This document shows positions 22,245-35,720 of a DNA stretch of 64,000 nucleotides, in pieces. The position numbers were made by a program, and so were the translations under genes. Source of the stretch: Pinus tabuliformis (Eukaryota; Streptophyta; Pinopsida; Pinales; Pinaceae); NCBI GenBank assembly GCA_031772625.1, contig CM062817.1, forward strand, positions 886,204,184 to 886,268,183. Reading direction: 5' to 3'. Every line of letters begins with the position of its first letter. Position 1 is the first letter of the stretch. The notes below the pieces were generated by a model. The model had not been told where the DNA came from. It worked only from the letters and a program-made list of their open reading frames with translations, and ran no database searches.

Positions 22245-25200
22245 TAGTGGTATTAGAGTGACAGATCTACATTATACCTTTGGAGCTAAAATTTGGAGCC
22301 TTGTTACAATGTGGTAGGGCACCCAGGATCAACACTCGGATTGATTGGGCCTCAAAGATAGTGTTAGGAGCTCCATTGTGAATCACAAATAATCAAATTT
22401 ATTTTGAAAATTGATTGTGCATGCATATGTGTGTTTATTTTGGAATGTTAACTGTTGTGAATGTTAGCATGATTGATTGTTGACATGTTATTTTGTTTTA
22501 TAACTTGCATATCGAACTAAGATTTGATGTTTCAGTTGGTTTCACATCAACATGCATATTACAAACATGCCAAGGTAACGAGTAGATAGGTTTATTTTTG
22601 TTTTGATTTGACTAATGACTATGTGTGTGTAACAACACATAAGAATATATCAATAGGGAAATCAAGGTATTAGTAGCATAATGGTGTAGTATAGCACTGA
22701 TAGGTCGCAACATTATAAGGAAGAAGAGTCGGTTGGGAAAAGGAAAGAGGAAGACTTCCTTGATTGAATGGCCACCCTTAAGAGCTTAAGGGATGAGTTG
22801 AGAAGTTATAAGGCTGATAATGAGAGGATTTTCAGAACTCAGGAGAAGTAAGCAAAAGTAAATGCAGTAATATTATAGATATTTCAGACTTGCAAAGATA
22901 GAAACAACATGAACTAGGTGCCAGCGACCTAGGAAAACATAAATCCAAGAAAAACAAATTTGAAATTTGGATGCATGAAGTGGAGTTTAATATGGTGGAA
23001 TGTAGAAAATCTAAGAAGAGACATAGGCAGGCGGTTAAGATACAATAAGAGGAGTAACTCCACTCAGTACTCTAGAGAGGAGAATAGGTAGTCATGAGCA
23101 ATTGTCCAGTGTTGCAACTAAGCAATATCATCAATAGAGGAGGAAAAAGAAGAACACTATGCTAGAGGAATTTAAGGAGGAAAAACCTCCTACCTTTGAT
23201 GGAGAGGTCAAGAAGGCCAAAGAGTTTGACATCATCATCTTGAATCCTATTGGTTTTTATAAATTTGATTTTGGTTGTACATTTTTGTTTTGACACCCAT
23301 TTTAGACCTCAAAATTTCTCTAATGCCAGCTTCAAAGGAAAAGGGAAAAAATCTTTAGGACATCAATTAAGAGGAAATAATATAAAGTTCCCCACTCTTG
23401 ACAATGGCGAGCTTCAGCATAAGTTTACCATTTCTAATACAGATCGGTCCTCTAAGCCAATAAGAGAGGAAGCCTAAGGGTTCAAAAGAGGTCACCTATA
23501 GTGTTGGATGCATTGAGAAAATGACATGCGGAAGGAGTTCCTTTAGCAACATCAGAAAAGCCCAAGGTTGTATAATGTACAAGAATCGTATATTGGTGAA
23601 TGATGTGGCTTAGAACATGCCACAAAACTATGTTGCATTGGACAACAGGAGGGTCAACCATCACGATTTAGTGATTCAGATGGAAGGTATCGTTGCTAAC
23701 CAATTTGTTTTGATTTTGATTGATCCAAGTTCCAACTTTAGTTATGTTAGTCCAAAGTTCATGGAAAGGTGTATGTTGTAGAATAAATCCCACAAAAGAT
23801 CATGATTGGTTTAGTTAGAAACTGGAACCAAAAGGCAAGTTGCTAAAGTCATGGAATTAAGCTCAACGGTAATCAATAGTATGCCTACATTGGATAATTT
23901 GAATTTGTCGTTGTTGGGTTCATATGATGTGCTAGTCGACATGACTGTTTAGCAACCTACAAAATAAAAATCAATTATTATAGCAAGTTGATAGAATGTC
24001 TCAACAATTAAGGAGAAAGAATGACACTTCAAGGGATAAGAAAGTTGATGAATATAATATAAATATCAGCATAGTAGATGAAAAGATACAACTGCAAGGG
24101 ATGTGCTTTATATGTGTTCCAAGTGAATTATTAATCGAAAGACGACATAAACCGAATCGACGAGAACTTTATATTAATATAGTTTAGTGATGTATTTCTT
24201 GAGGAAATACCATTATTACCACCCATAAGAGAAATTGATTTCTCAATCTAATTATTTCAAGGATCAATGCTAGTGTCAGAAGCACCATATCGCATGAGCA
24301 CACCAGAGTTGGTGGAGTTGAAATTACAATTGAAGGAAATTCCAAGCGAAGGGCATGTCAAACCCAATGTTTTGCCCTAGGGAGCCCCATCGCTATTCGT
24401 GAAGAAAAAGGATGGCACACTCTGATTGTGCATTGACTCTAGATAGTTAAATAAGGCCATGATAAGGAACAAGTATCCTTTGCCTAGGATTGACGACTTG
24501 TTTGAACAACTGAGAGGAGTTACAGTATTTTCAAAAATGGACTTGAGGTCCAAGACCATCAAGTTTGGATTAAGGATGAGGATATCCACAAGATAAATTT
24601 TAGAAGTAGATATGAGCATTATGAATTTGTGGTGGTGCCGTTTGGGCTCACAAATGCTCCAACCACATTTATGTGTCTAATGAATATTTTCCTTGGCCCA
24701 TATTTGGACAAGTTTGTGTCAGTTTTCATGGATCACATCTTGGTTTACTCTAAGACCAAGGAATAACATGAAGGAAATTTGAGAGTAGTGTTGCAACTAT
24801 TGAGAGATAAACATTTCTATGCCAAGCTTAGGAAATATAATTTCTACCAATCACAAGTTTAGTACTTGGGACATATAGTCTCTAAGGGAGTGGCAGTAGA
24901 TCCGGAGAAGATCAAGTCCATCACAGAATGGCCTACTCGGAATGTTATAAAGTTTAGATCCTTGATGTATTTGTTTGTATATTACCGAAGGTTCATTCAA
25001 AATTTCTCAAGGATTGGGCATTCACTCACAATTTTCAGAAGAAAGGAGTTAAGTTCCAATGAACATTAGAGTGTGCAATTAATTTTAAACAGGTAAAACA
25101 CTTGCTCACACATGCGCCAGTATTGAGAATAGATTACTTGGAAAAAGATTTCATGGTTTTCTCAAATGCTTGCAAGGAATGACTTGGTGGAGTCCTAATG

Positions 25201-25772
25201 CAAGAAGAACACAAATATTTTGCACTCTTCTTTAGGCTACAGGTTGGCCTGGCCCATAGCCTCCCTTGGAATTTGTTCACTTGGGATTATCTCCATCATT
25301 TCTTCTTCCTGACTAAAGAGGGGGACCATGCACTTCTTTATTGGTGCATTTCTTGGCGTGATCTAGCCAAGAAGGCCAACAAGAAAATAAATAAACACAA
25401 AATTATACCCAACTACAGAACCAACTACATACACTCAACATAAAACATCTACAACAGTAGCTCTATGAACAACAACATGAAACCAAAAAAAATCATTACA
25501 TTTAGTTGTTGAAAATAAACACAGACTATTGCACAACTAATCAACAAAATCACTTAACAAACAACTGCAACACAAAACACATAACACAAATCCATATTTT
25601 TCATTACCACGAACAATATATACATAATAGGTAGCCCTCCCTTCCATGGCAGAAGGAAGGTTGCGCAACCTCTACAATCATCCTCTCTCAATGCTAATGA
25701 GGGAAAACAACTATAATTTGACTCTCTTCCAAAACCCCTAGCCCTAAAACCTTACCATGAGTTGGAGGGGAA
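22245..25772 (+). mobile_element. Element A, unit 2 internal region (degenerate Ty3/Gypsy)
   Basis: Begins with an initiator-Met-type primer site (TGGTATTAGAG, 22248-22258). It then carries the same leader, gag-like remnant (about 23090-23500), protease remnant (about 23620-23960) and reverse-transcriptase remnant (about 24280-25030) as unit 1, a few percent diverged. The downstream layout after reverse transcriptase matches unit 1, and no RNase H or integrase is recognised. It is heavily broken, with many breaks. It ends at a polypurine-like GTTGGAGGGGAA (25761-25772). Confidence 0.75.
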
Positions 25773-26789
25773 TATTCTAATGTTTTCCTAAAAATATCTT
25801 CCAACACATTTTCCCTCCATGAAAATTCAAGTTCATTTCATTTACATTACATGTCATTGCATGTTTATTTTACATTTACATTTACAGTTCACACTTGTGC
25901 TCCAAAAGTTATGTTGATTTCATGGAACTCTATGGCATTGCCATTATTTTAGTCATAGTTTTAATTACATGAATAAGAATGAATGTTTAGTTGTTGTTGT
26001 TCACTAATTTTGTTTGTGACTGGGACATGATTCTGTGTGTCTATGCTCAACGTGACATGAACCTAATGTGAATCTGGGTTGTGTGACCTAGAATTTTATG
26101 ATGGATGACTCATAAATTTTGTGTGACCTTAGTCATTTACAGATGATGATTCTCAAAATGATTTTAATAGTAGACTATGGTAGTATGAATAATCGACGTA
26201 TTGCTTTACTAAGTCATGAATGTTGTCTGAACTAGTTTTGGGGTTCTTGCCCCTTTTTATTGTCTTTGAATCCATTGTTTTTAAGCATTAAGAGGTGCTT
26301 TCTTTTCTGTCATTATTCATTCACCATCAATGAATTTTCAACCTTAGTCTCTTGTGCGTTAATCTAGAGATGTGAAGGTTAGCTCATTGCCTCTTCATAA
26401 TTATTGTTGGTAAATGATGTTGATCAGTTCTGCAGGCCTCCAACCCTTAACACTCTAGGCCAAATTGGATTGAGAAGTAAAATGAAAGGAGCTAGGACCA
26501 AGATGGAAAATGCATTGCCTCGAGCTCTCTAATTCAAATTGCAAGACAGACATAGTTAAAAATACTAGTGGATGGGATGACGTATGCACAAGTGAAACCT
26601 CGTCAGGTTGACATGTGCATGGGGAAGAGTCACCATGTGTGTGTGAGGTTGGGTTTTTGGAAGGACCCAGGGACACGATGGTAAAATGGACTACAACTAT
26701 CAGGAGAATCCACAACATTTGATGGAATTCCCAACTATGCAGCCCTGGCTGATTTATGTTGTCGTATTGAATGAATGACCATGGGACCT
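25773..26789 (+). repeat. Element A LTR between units 2 and 3 (3' part missing)
   Basis: Matches 13875-14900 at roughly 95%. It then joins directly to protease-region DNA of unit 3, so the last third of the LTR, the primer site and the leader are absent. Confidence 0.7.
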
Positions 26790-28041
26790 CAGTTAAGAGG
26801 AAAGAATATAAAGTTCTCCACTCTTGACAATGGCGAGCTTCAGCATAATTTTACCATTGCTAGTACAGATAGGTCCTCTAAGCCAACAAGAGAGGAAACC
26901 TAATGGTTCAAAAGAGGTTCCCTACAGTGTTGGATGCATTTAGAGAATGACATGCGGAAGTAGTTCCTTTAGCAACATCAGAAAATCCAAAGGTTGTATA
27001 ATGTACAAGAATCGTATATTGGTGAATGATGTGGCTTAGAACATGCCACAAAACTATGTTGCATTGGACAACAGGAGGGTCAACCATCACGATTTAGTGA
27101 TTCAGATGGAAGGTATGGTTGCTAACCAATTTGTTTTGATTTTGATTGATCCAAGTTCTAACTTTAGTTATGTTAGTCCAAAGTTCATGGAAAGGTGTAT
27201 GTTGTAGAATAAATCCCACAAAAGATCATGATTGGTTCAGTTAGAAATTGGAACCAAAAGGCAAGTTGCTAAAATCATGGAATTAAGCTCAATGGTAATC
27301 AATAATATGCCTACATTGGATAATTTGAATTTGTTGTTGTTGGGCTCATATGATGTGCTAGTCGACATGGCTGTCTAGCAACCTACAAAATAAAATTGAC
27401 TATTATAGCAAGTTGATAGAATGTCTCAACAATTAAGGAGAAAGAATGATGCTTCAAGGGATAAGAAAGTCGATGACTATCAGATAAATATCAACATAGT
27501 AGATGAAAAGATACAACTGCAAGGGATGTGCTTTATATGTGGTCCAAGTGAATTATGAATCGGAAGACGACATAAACATAATCAACGAGAACTTTATATT
27601 AAGATAGTTTAGTGATGTATTTCTTGAGGAAATACCATGATTACCACCCATAAGAAAAAATTATTTCTCAATCTAATTATTTCAAGGATCAACGCTAGTG
27701 TCAAAAGAACCATATCGCATGAGCACACCAGATTTGGTGGAGTTGAAATTACAATTGAAGGAAATTTCGAGCAAAGGGCATATCAAACCCAATGTTTTGC
27801 CCTGGGGAGCCCCATCACTATTCGTGAAGAAAAAGGATGGCACACTCTGATTGTGCATTAACTCTAGATATTTAAATAAGGCCACGATAAGGAACAAGTA
27901 TCCTTTGCCTAGGATTGATGACTTGTTTGAACAACTGAGAGGAGTTACAGTATTTTCAAAAACAGACTTGAGGTCCAAGACCATCAAGTTTGGATTAAGG
28001 ATGAGGATATCCAAAAGATAACTTTTATAAGTAGATATGGG

Positions 28042-28931
28042 TGTTGGCTTATTGAGGCCTGACCCAGGTTCAGAAGTGATTTAGCCAAACAAATCCCACA
28101 CTACCGGCCCTTTCAGCAACAATCCACGGAGCGCGGATTGAAGTCTCACCCGATATAGTAGGGGAGGGTGTTGGAACCAGGTTTCTGCACCCTTGGGATG
28201 TCTTGATGTGGTCTGGAGGGGTCACGATCCAATCTGCGCCCTCGCACTGCTCTGCACTGTTATCAGTCTTCCGCGTAGATCCACCGCAAGGTGCTTCTTA
28301 ATTCTTATTCTTAATGTGTTTATTCTAGATTTTAAGGTCTTTAGCAATAATTTAACAGTTATAGCCAGTGCATGCACCCATAAATCTTACAAATTTGCAT
28401 AAACTCATAACATAAGCAGAAACATATAGATCCTAACAGATGCATAAACCAGAATATAAACAAATTTGCAATATTTCATAACCAAATTATCTTTATTAAT
28501 GTCATCGTTTTAGTAAAATCCACTTCCTGCCCTGCGCACACAACTGCAGGGGTTCGCGCACATAGCTGCAAACTCTACCAAGCCTCCATGCACACAGTTG
28601 CGGAGCCTCAATCTCCTACTACGACCCATGACACAGACTTACAGACTTAAAGCAATCTTGCCTTCACAAACCCATAATACATCCAATCCCTTTTCAAAAG
28701 CTACCTCCTATGCTTAGAGCCTCGCTCTATTTATATGTTTCCATGGTCCACAGACCATGGGCAGGCCGACTCACTTTCTATTATTTTACATTATTTTCGG
28801 GCAGACAACCCTTTGACTCGATCTATTACATTTCGTGCTCTATGCACTTCGTGGAACTTTTACAATATCATTACCCTAAATTATGGGCTTTAAGCCCCAA
28901 AACCGTTACGTGGGGCCTCCACTACCCAACA
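28042..28931 (-). repeat. Element D 3' LTR (left)
   Basis: 890 bp, TGTTGGCTT..CCCAACA on the plus strand. The adjoining minus-strand GTTGGGGGCC (28932-28941) is the polypurine tract. Confidence 0.85.
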
Positions 28932-28941
28932 GGCCCCCAAC
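28932..28941 (-). other. Element D polypurine tract
   Basis: Minus strand GTTGGGGGCC directly before the LTR start TGTTGGG; the usual position of the plus-strand primer. Confidence 0.65.
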
Positions 28942-29393
28942 ACAATCATCGTGACTCGTCCCGAGTCACTCGTCGGTGCGGCAATACGCGCTGCCAAGGC
29001 TTCGTGGTCCACCATCCCTGTGAGTGACGTACTATGTTCTGTTGCTCCCTCCTTGTCTCCTACAACTCTTCTTCAAGCTCCTGCTCCATTGCCTCTATTA
29101 ATTCGCGCAACCAATGATGCTCATTCTACTCTACTCGGTTAACACAGAGCACCCCCTCATAGGATTTTAGCTCAAGCTGGGGTGCCGCATGCGGGAACTC
29201 TTCGTGCCAACACAGCAAGTCTCCAATTTCTAGTCTACTATATGCACTAGCTGCTGCAACTTGTGTTGCATTTTTGCAAGAAAATGTTGTTGTCCACGAA
29301 ATCCAAATCTTCGAGGTGCATCAGATACGAACTGTGAACGGAAATTCCATCATTTGTCTCCATATTCACGGTCTTTCCCTTATATTTCATGGG

Positions 29394-29750
29394 TCATCGA
29401 CCAGCCCGTGGTTTAGGAAGTGGCATCCGGACCAGTTCTGCTTCGTGTCTAAGAATTTCTGGTACATCCCCTACCGTCGGTGCTGAACTCGGCGCGGCGT
29501 CCGCGGCCGTCGCCACCACACTATCTAGAAGGTCCTGCATCGCCATCGGCCATATTACAACCGCTGGGCTTACTCCTTTAGCATCAATGATCAACAGTTC
29601 CATACCGGTGGGAAGGCACAATAGCTCACTTCTCTCGATACCACAGAGCGTTCGGTGGATGCCCCCCCACGATTTATAGACGTATTGAAATTCAAATTCA
29701 GTCGTTCCCTCCTTTTCTAGCGCTTTAACGTTAAATCTATGGTAAATCAT
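29394..29750 (-). pseudogene. Short extra open frame between D integrase and 3' LTR
   Basis: 118 codons, begins MIYHRFNVKALEKEG and continues with EFQYVYKSWGGIHRTLCGIERSE-like wording. It sits downstream of pol, where some Athila-type elements carry an extra gene. No membrane segment or known domain is seen. It may be a genuine accessory frame or a remnant. The product is not recognised. Confidence 0.35.
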
Positions 29751-30019
29751 CCGGATCTAGCAAGTACTTTGTATCTTAATTTCCCGCCGCCAGCTCCCTT
29801 TCACTATAACTCAAACATCTTCTCATGAACAGTGACAGCACCGGTCACCTCCGTGTTTATCCACGCAGCAACGCAGCCCCTTCTGCGCAACCGCGACCCT
29901 TGTGACATACCAATTCTACGCGCACCCTTGTTGTCGTGTAGCTCCCTCACAGACTTCTTTATCGTCCCACGCTCTCTTTCAACTGTCTGGAGCGGTGAGA
30001 TTGTACGTCGGTCGGTTAG

Positions 30020-32440
30020 TTAGGCCGTCGACCCACCCGTGTAGAGCTTCAGGCGATTGCCATTTACTCTGCCTGGGAAGGGCTCTCCATTAATCTTGTC
30101 GAGCTGGACCGTGCCTCCACCTATGACTTCTTTGACTACATAGGGTCCCAACCAATGCATTCCTAGCTTTCCCGGGAATTTCTCGAACTTGTTGTCATAT
30201 AGTAATACTAGATCATTTTCTTTGAACATGCGCAACTTGATATGGCGATCATGCCAAGCTTTTTCTCGCTGCTTTTATACCTGCTAATGGAATCTTGCCA
30301 GAAACCATTCCTCCTCAAGTTCTTCCAGTTGCGCGAGCCTTTCTTCCAAAGCCCCACAGTCTTCCATGCCTGTCATCGCTGCTATTCGCAAACTAGGTAC
30401 AATGTATTCCATTGGCATGATGGCTTCCATGCCATAGACTAACCAGAAAGGTGTCTAACCCATCAACTTCTTGCATGTGGTTCGGTATGCCCATAACACA
30501 ACAGGTATGCGCAAATCCCAATCGTTTCACTGCGCATTACATACCTTGGTCAACGTAGTCTCCAAAATTTTGTTAAAATCTTCAACAGTCCCATTCGCTT
30601 GCGGATGGTATGGCATACTTTGTTAATGATATATCTAGAATTCCTCAGTGATCACACTGATAGTCTCATTTAGGAAGTGTGTTTCGCGGTCGCTCATTAA
30701 AATTTTTGGGCATCCAAACCATGTCAACACATTTTCAAACAAAAATTTCGCAGCTGTAGCGATCGTGCAGTCTTTAACCGGTTGTGCTTCCGCCCATCGA
30801 GTCAAGTATTCTGTCGCGGTGATGATATAGCGCACCTGTCTTTCCTTGAAGTGTGATAGGCCCCACAAAGTTGATCGCCCATTTTTCGAACGGTTGCAGT
30901 GTCATCTATGGCTTGAGCGGCATTTCGTCCCTCTGCAATGGTTTCCCAGTCGTTGACATACATCACAGGCTCGACAGTACGCTTTTGAGTCTTGATGTAG
31001 AGTTGGCAACCGTAGTCCAACGCGAAGAATCTTCTGTGTTGTGCCGTGTCCCATATAATGTCCTCCTGCAACCTCCCCATGTGCTTCGGCAAGGATCTGT
31101 CCTCGCTCAGATTCAAGGACATAGCTTTGTAACATTTCATCGTTTCCCATTTTGTAGAGGTGCCCTACAATAACAATAAAGTCTGTTGCGCGTATTACCA
31201 GTTCTTTCTTCTGTTGAACTGAATACCCCTGTGGCGCGGTCCCTGTGGTTAAGAAGTGGATTATATCCTCAAAGTGGCCATCCACGACGCGCACTGCATA
31301 AAGTTGTGCATCAGGTAGTCCTTCTTCTAAGTTTGTGGGCTCTTCACCATTCTCAATTTGGGACAGGTGATCTGGGCTTGCGTTTAGACGTCCTGGCTTT
31401 ACGATGACTTCGAAATCATATTCTTGAAACAATAACAACCATCTACAAATGCGCCCCCCCAACACAGGCTTATTCACTAAGTATTTTAACGCGGAATGAT
31501 CAATATACATCTTAAAGTGTCCACCGAGTAGATAGTGGCAGTATTTTTGGAGCGCGTATACCATCGCCAACCCCTCACGCTTAGTAGTGGAGTAGTTCTT
31601 TTCAGCTTTGGACAGCCGCCGGCTTGCGAATGTGATCAGGGGATCGACGCCTTCCGCACCTTCCTGCATAAGCACAGTGCCCAACGCAATACACGACGCA
31701 TCAACATGTACATGAAATTTGATGTCCCACTTTGGAAATACCAGAATGGGCACAAATGCCATTTTTTCCTTGAGAACCTCCAAACTCTTCTTACATTCCT
31801 CATTCCAACAATATGTAGTGTTCTTTTTCAACAATTGTTCCATAGGTGCCGTGATTTGTGCATAGCTCTTAATGAACTTTCGGTAGTACCCAGTGTGTCC
31901 CAATGTGGCACGCAGTTGTTTGATGCTTCGTGGTGCCTCCAGATTGAGTATGATAGCAACCTTCACGGGATCCACCATCAGGCCTTGTCGGTAAGCCACA
32001 TGACCGAGCAAGTTTCCGAAGGGGACGAGGAAAGTTCATTTCTTAAGGTTCAACGCAATTAGGTGTTGTCGGCACATATCCAGCATCAACCGTAAGCTTG
32101 CGATATGTTTCTTAACTAGCCCAAATACAGTCCAATCATCAAAGTAAACTTCTAGAAACTTATGGATGAATTCCTTGAACGCGGCCACTACTACGCGTGA
32201 AAATATTGTCGGGGCATTCTTTAACCCAAAGGGAATAACCGTGTACTGAAAACATCCCCATTCAGTCGTGAAGGTGGTCTTGCTTCTATCTTTCGGCGCG
32301 ATCTTGATCTGATGGTACCCTGAAAACCCATCCGTAAATGAGTACGCTTCCTGTCCACCAACATTCTCCAGAACTTCATCTGTAAACGGCGTCAGGAACG
32401 GGTCATGAACACAGGTGTCATTCAGTTTTCGGAGGTCCAC
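30020..32440 (-). pseudogene. Element D reverse transcriptase, RNase H and integrase remnants
   Basis: Minus-strand Gypsy pol parts in the normal order. Reverse transcriptase: MDLRKLNDTCVHDPF, FSGYHQIKIA and EVYFDDWTVFG, with the YxDD-type active site, at about 32036-32440 and running on to GHTGYYRKFI near 31900. RNase H: HVHVDASCIALG near 31700 and YIDHSALKYLVN near 31500. Integrase: a zinc-binding HYMGHGTTQKIL..CRACDVCQ region near 30950-31050, core wording [17 protein letters not shown] near 30800, and a C-terminal LLYDNKFEKFPGKLGMHWLGPYV at about 30020-30235. These would copy and integrate the element. They are broken here in several places. Confidence 0.8.
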
Positions 32441-32916
32441 GCAGATTTGAATTTCACCCTTTTATTTCTTCTCCTATATTATCATAGGGCTCACCCAATC
32501 AGACTCTTCCACGGGTTCAATAATTCCTGCTGCCAGCATTTTGTCCTATTCTTCACAAACATTTTCCTTATACTTAGGATTGAAGCGGTAGGGATGCTGC
32601 TTAACTGGCTTTGCATCTAGTTCCAGAGTTATCTTCACCACTCCTAGGTCGTCGAGGATCCCTTTTAACTCCGTGATTTTGGTCGGGAATAAGTCTTAAT
32701 ATTCTCGAAGTAATTCGACGACCTTATCCATCGTGGCATCATCCCAATATTCTCCTAGCGTCGCGTACTTCGACTCCTCATCTTCACCAATATTTACATG
32801 CTTCATTCTTAGTGGCGCGATGATGTTAGGGTTCTCGATCGCTGGTCTGCGAACCTAGCGACTCCCCTCTGTTTCCGAATATTGATGTTTTTGGGATCAT
32901 CATCGTCATCTTCTAC

Positions 32917-33514
32917 CTACACGTTGTAACATTCTAGGGCCTGTCTCAACTGATTGGACCACACTGGCTGCACTATTTCTTTTGGTTCCATTGGTATTTT
33001 GAAAATGGTGGCCTTCACAAATTGCAATGCATCATCAACAGTATCCATCCATTGGTCCTCAAATAAGAATGTTAATAAAAATCCTTCACGTAAGATATCC
33101 CATTCACCTGTACCATGTCGGAGTTTTGTTTCAGTATACCAATTCCTTGGGATGACATCCAGGGTATGGTAAAATAAGTGTACCCACTCCGGTTGGGGTT
33201 CTTCCCCATAGGCTTTGGTCCACTTCATGAGGTGCATGCGTGGGTCATTCCATCCATCATATTTCTCGATTATTCGTAGTTCCGGCTTCCCAAACCTTAT
33301 CTGCATCATCCGCCTGCAGCCACGCCAGTCTTCAAAGGTTCCTTCGTGTGTTCCCCACCAACGCGCGCAACGCCCGTTTTAATGCATCAAACCTCTGGTG
33401 CTCTAGTACCGCGCTCTCAAACTTGGTCAGGAACTCGTCCACCACTTTCAACCCATCATACGTCGGTAACTCTCGATCCTGAGTTGTTATGCAACACAGC
33501 GACCTAGTCATCAT
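32917..33514 (-). pseudogene. Second gag-like segment of element D
   Basis: Located between protease and reverse transcriptase. Reads KYDGWNDPRMHLMKW, a hydrophobic spacer with LFYHTLDVIPRNWY, then a REGFLLTF..FEDQ motif. That is the layout of the retrotransposon-gag capsid domain (KYDGxxDPxxHL..A..WY..F..F). A separate gag-like segment lies at 35246-35719, so D carries two. Confidence 0.55.
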
Positions 33515-33643
33515 GTTGCAGTTTAATGTTGTTACTCCATTCAGCCGATTATGCCATCGCTCGTCTTCTTCAACTGAATATGAAGTGAAGGTCTTTGCGC
33601 GCTCCCACGATATTCTTCTTTCTGTATTTGGATTCGCCCAATC

Positions 33644-34078
33644 CTAATCTCGCGCAGTTATCATGTAAATATGATCCAAGTCATCATCATTTTCCTCGTC
33701 ACGTACGGGTTCAATGTAGCGCGCTCCTTCAGCTGGATCCAGCGAAATGACTACGTGTAAGGACTTTTTCTCAAATATCATCTTCCTTTTCTTTAAATTC
33801 ATGACTCCATTCATATCTGTGGCCCAGTCTATCCCTAATAATGCGGGGTAAGGGTTGATATCATCCACAATTTCCATTACCTCAAAGTCCATTTGTGTGC
33901 TCGCGCCTTCTATATCCACTGTGACTCCTTGCAACCTCCCCATGGGAAAGATATTTTGTTGGTTCGCCATCCGTAATTGAATAGGAGACCACTGTAATTT
34001 GCGCATGCCCATGCGTTCCCATGTCTGTTTAGGTAGTACGTTAGCATCCGAGCCTAAGTCCAGAATGATCTGATCCAT
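33644..34078 (-). pseudogene. Element D aspartic protease remnant
   Basis: Minus-strand LDLGSDANVLPKQTWE is the D-x-G-S/A retropepsin motif as found in Athila-type elements. LLGIDW follows about 60 residues later, as expected for the second conserved block. It would mature Gag-Pol. Confidence 0.7.
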
Positions 34079-34099
34079 CTAATAGTCGTTGATCTGTGT

Positions 34100-35719
34100 C
34101 GTTAATCGCATTTCTCGTCCAATGCGCAAATCATGTTTTCCCAATTTCCCGACCACTAGGGGTTCACCTGACTTGCACACTTATTTATCAGCTCTTGTAA
34201 TCCTTTAACTGCCTTATTGTCAAGTAGCATCTCTGGAAAGGTAGTTAGAATCAAGGGATCCATTTCCGGCTCGGTTTGATCCTTACTACCTGAAGTAGAG
34301 ACCTCTGCGAAGCTCTTCTTAGCTTCCCTAAATGTCTTCTTCGCGCATTCCAAGTTGAACTCAGGCTGCTTTGTAGGGGTCTTGCGAACCCCTGGGTTTT
34401 CCTCGGTTAATTTCCCCTTATCTTCCCTTGTGGTCACGCCAATTCTATGCATCATGTTCACATTGGGGTCTTCCTCACGCGGTTCGGACCTCATCATTTG
34501 GACATTCTACGTCGGCGTAGGTTGTGCTGCCCTTTTCTCACGTATTTGCGCTATCAGCCTGGGGCAATCTATCATTTCATGATCGAACTGCTTGCAATAG
34601 GGTCACGATATTGTGGTCAGGTTGGTACAATCACGCGCGTAATGCCCTAGTCCTCCACAGTTATAATAGATTAGCTTCCCGCGGCCCCTTCCTGACCCCA
34701 TTCCTCCTTGTCCTTATCCTCGCCCTTGGAGCCCACCGCGCGTTATCATGGCGGCTGGATCCTGACCTCATGCCTTAGTCTGAATCCTATAGGTAGGTGT
34801 TCAATCCATCAACAATTCATAGCTACAGCAGTCTCGTTCATCATGGCCTACCGATCTACAAAAATTGCAAAATAGCTGCTGGGGGGTCTGGTTAAATTTT
34901 TGTAGTAGGTGATAGTTGTCTGTGGTGTGCTTTCCTCCCACCTAACAAATCGCGCACCAGAGCGAGGGTGCCGTGCTTAGCCCTGCCTGTGCCTTTGGTC
35001 GCAATGGCATTGGTCCCCCCCTGGCCAAATAGTTCTCAAATACCGGACAGTGAACCTTATTGTGGCGCTGGCTTTTACATTTTATACACCACACTTCTTC
35101 TCACACTTCTGGCTGGGGCACCTTCTCCTGTTTCAAACTCTGCATCTCCAAGCATAGACTTTGTAGTTACACGTGGATGTGTTGAACTCCTAACCCAGTA
35201 TCTTGTATCAGAGTCTCATGCAACCTCATGGCTATCTCTAATGTTTCAGATCTTCTGTTGTGACAACGTCGTTCTCAGATGCGGTGTCAAAGATGCCACA
35301 AACCATGCGTAGTGGTGCGCATCTGTCAACGTCATGTTAGCCTCACAGATCATACTCTTTAGTCTTTGATCCAGATCCCAAGGGGTTTCACCTGGCAGCA
35401 TCACGATCTCCTTGAACCCTATGATCGATTGGGTCTCTGATTTTGGCTGGCTAAATTCTTTGTTCATGGCATCCTAGATCTCCGCTATGCCCGCATTTGG
35501 ATGATCGCTAGAGTGATTTATATACCACGCCAATGCGCGATCCTGCAGCGCGGTTACCAAGATATCCCTTTTAATGTTATCATCTGTAACTCCATGCGCT
35601 TCCCACACTGCCCTTATTATGAACAAAAACTGTTCTAGATCTTCACTTCCTACTCCTCTAAACACAGGCTTCTTGATTGCGCTCACCATGTCGACTTTTG
35701 GTTTTAGCAACGGAACCAT
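34100..35719 (-). pseudogene. Element D gag remnant
   Basis: Begins with an ATG only two bases inside the 5' LTR edge (MVPLLKPKVDMVSAIKK). It continues with VFRGVGSEDLEQFLF and ALQDRALAWYINHSS, then MLPGETPWDLDQRL and WFVASLTPHLRTTL near 35250-35470, which are capsid-like helices. Cysteine-rich knuckle-like wording is expected around 34500-35100 but is too degraded for me to place. Broken in several places. Confidence 0.65.
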
Positions 35720-35720
35720 T

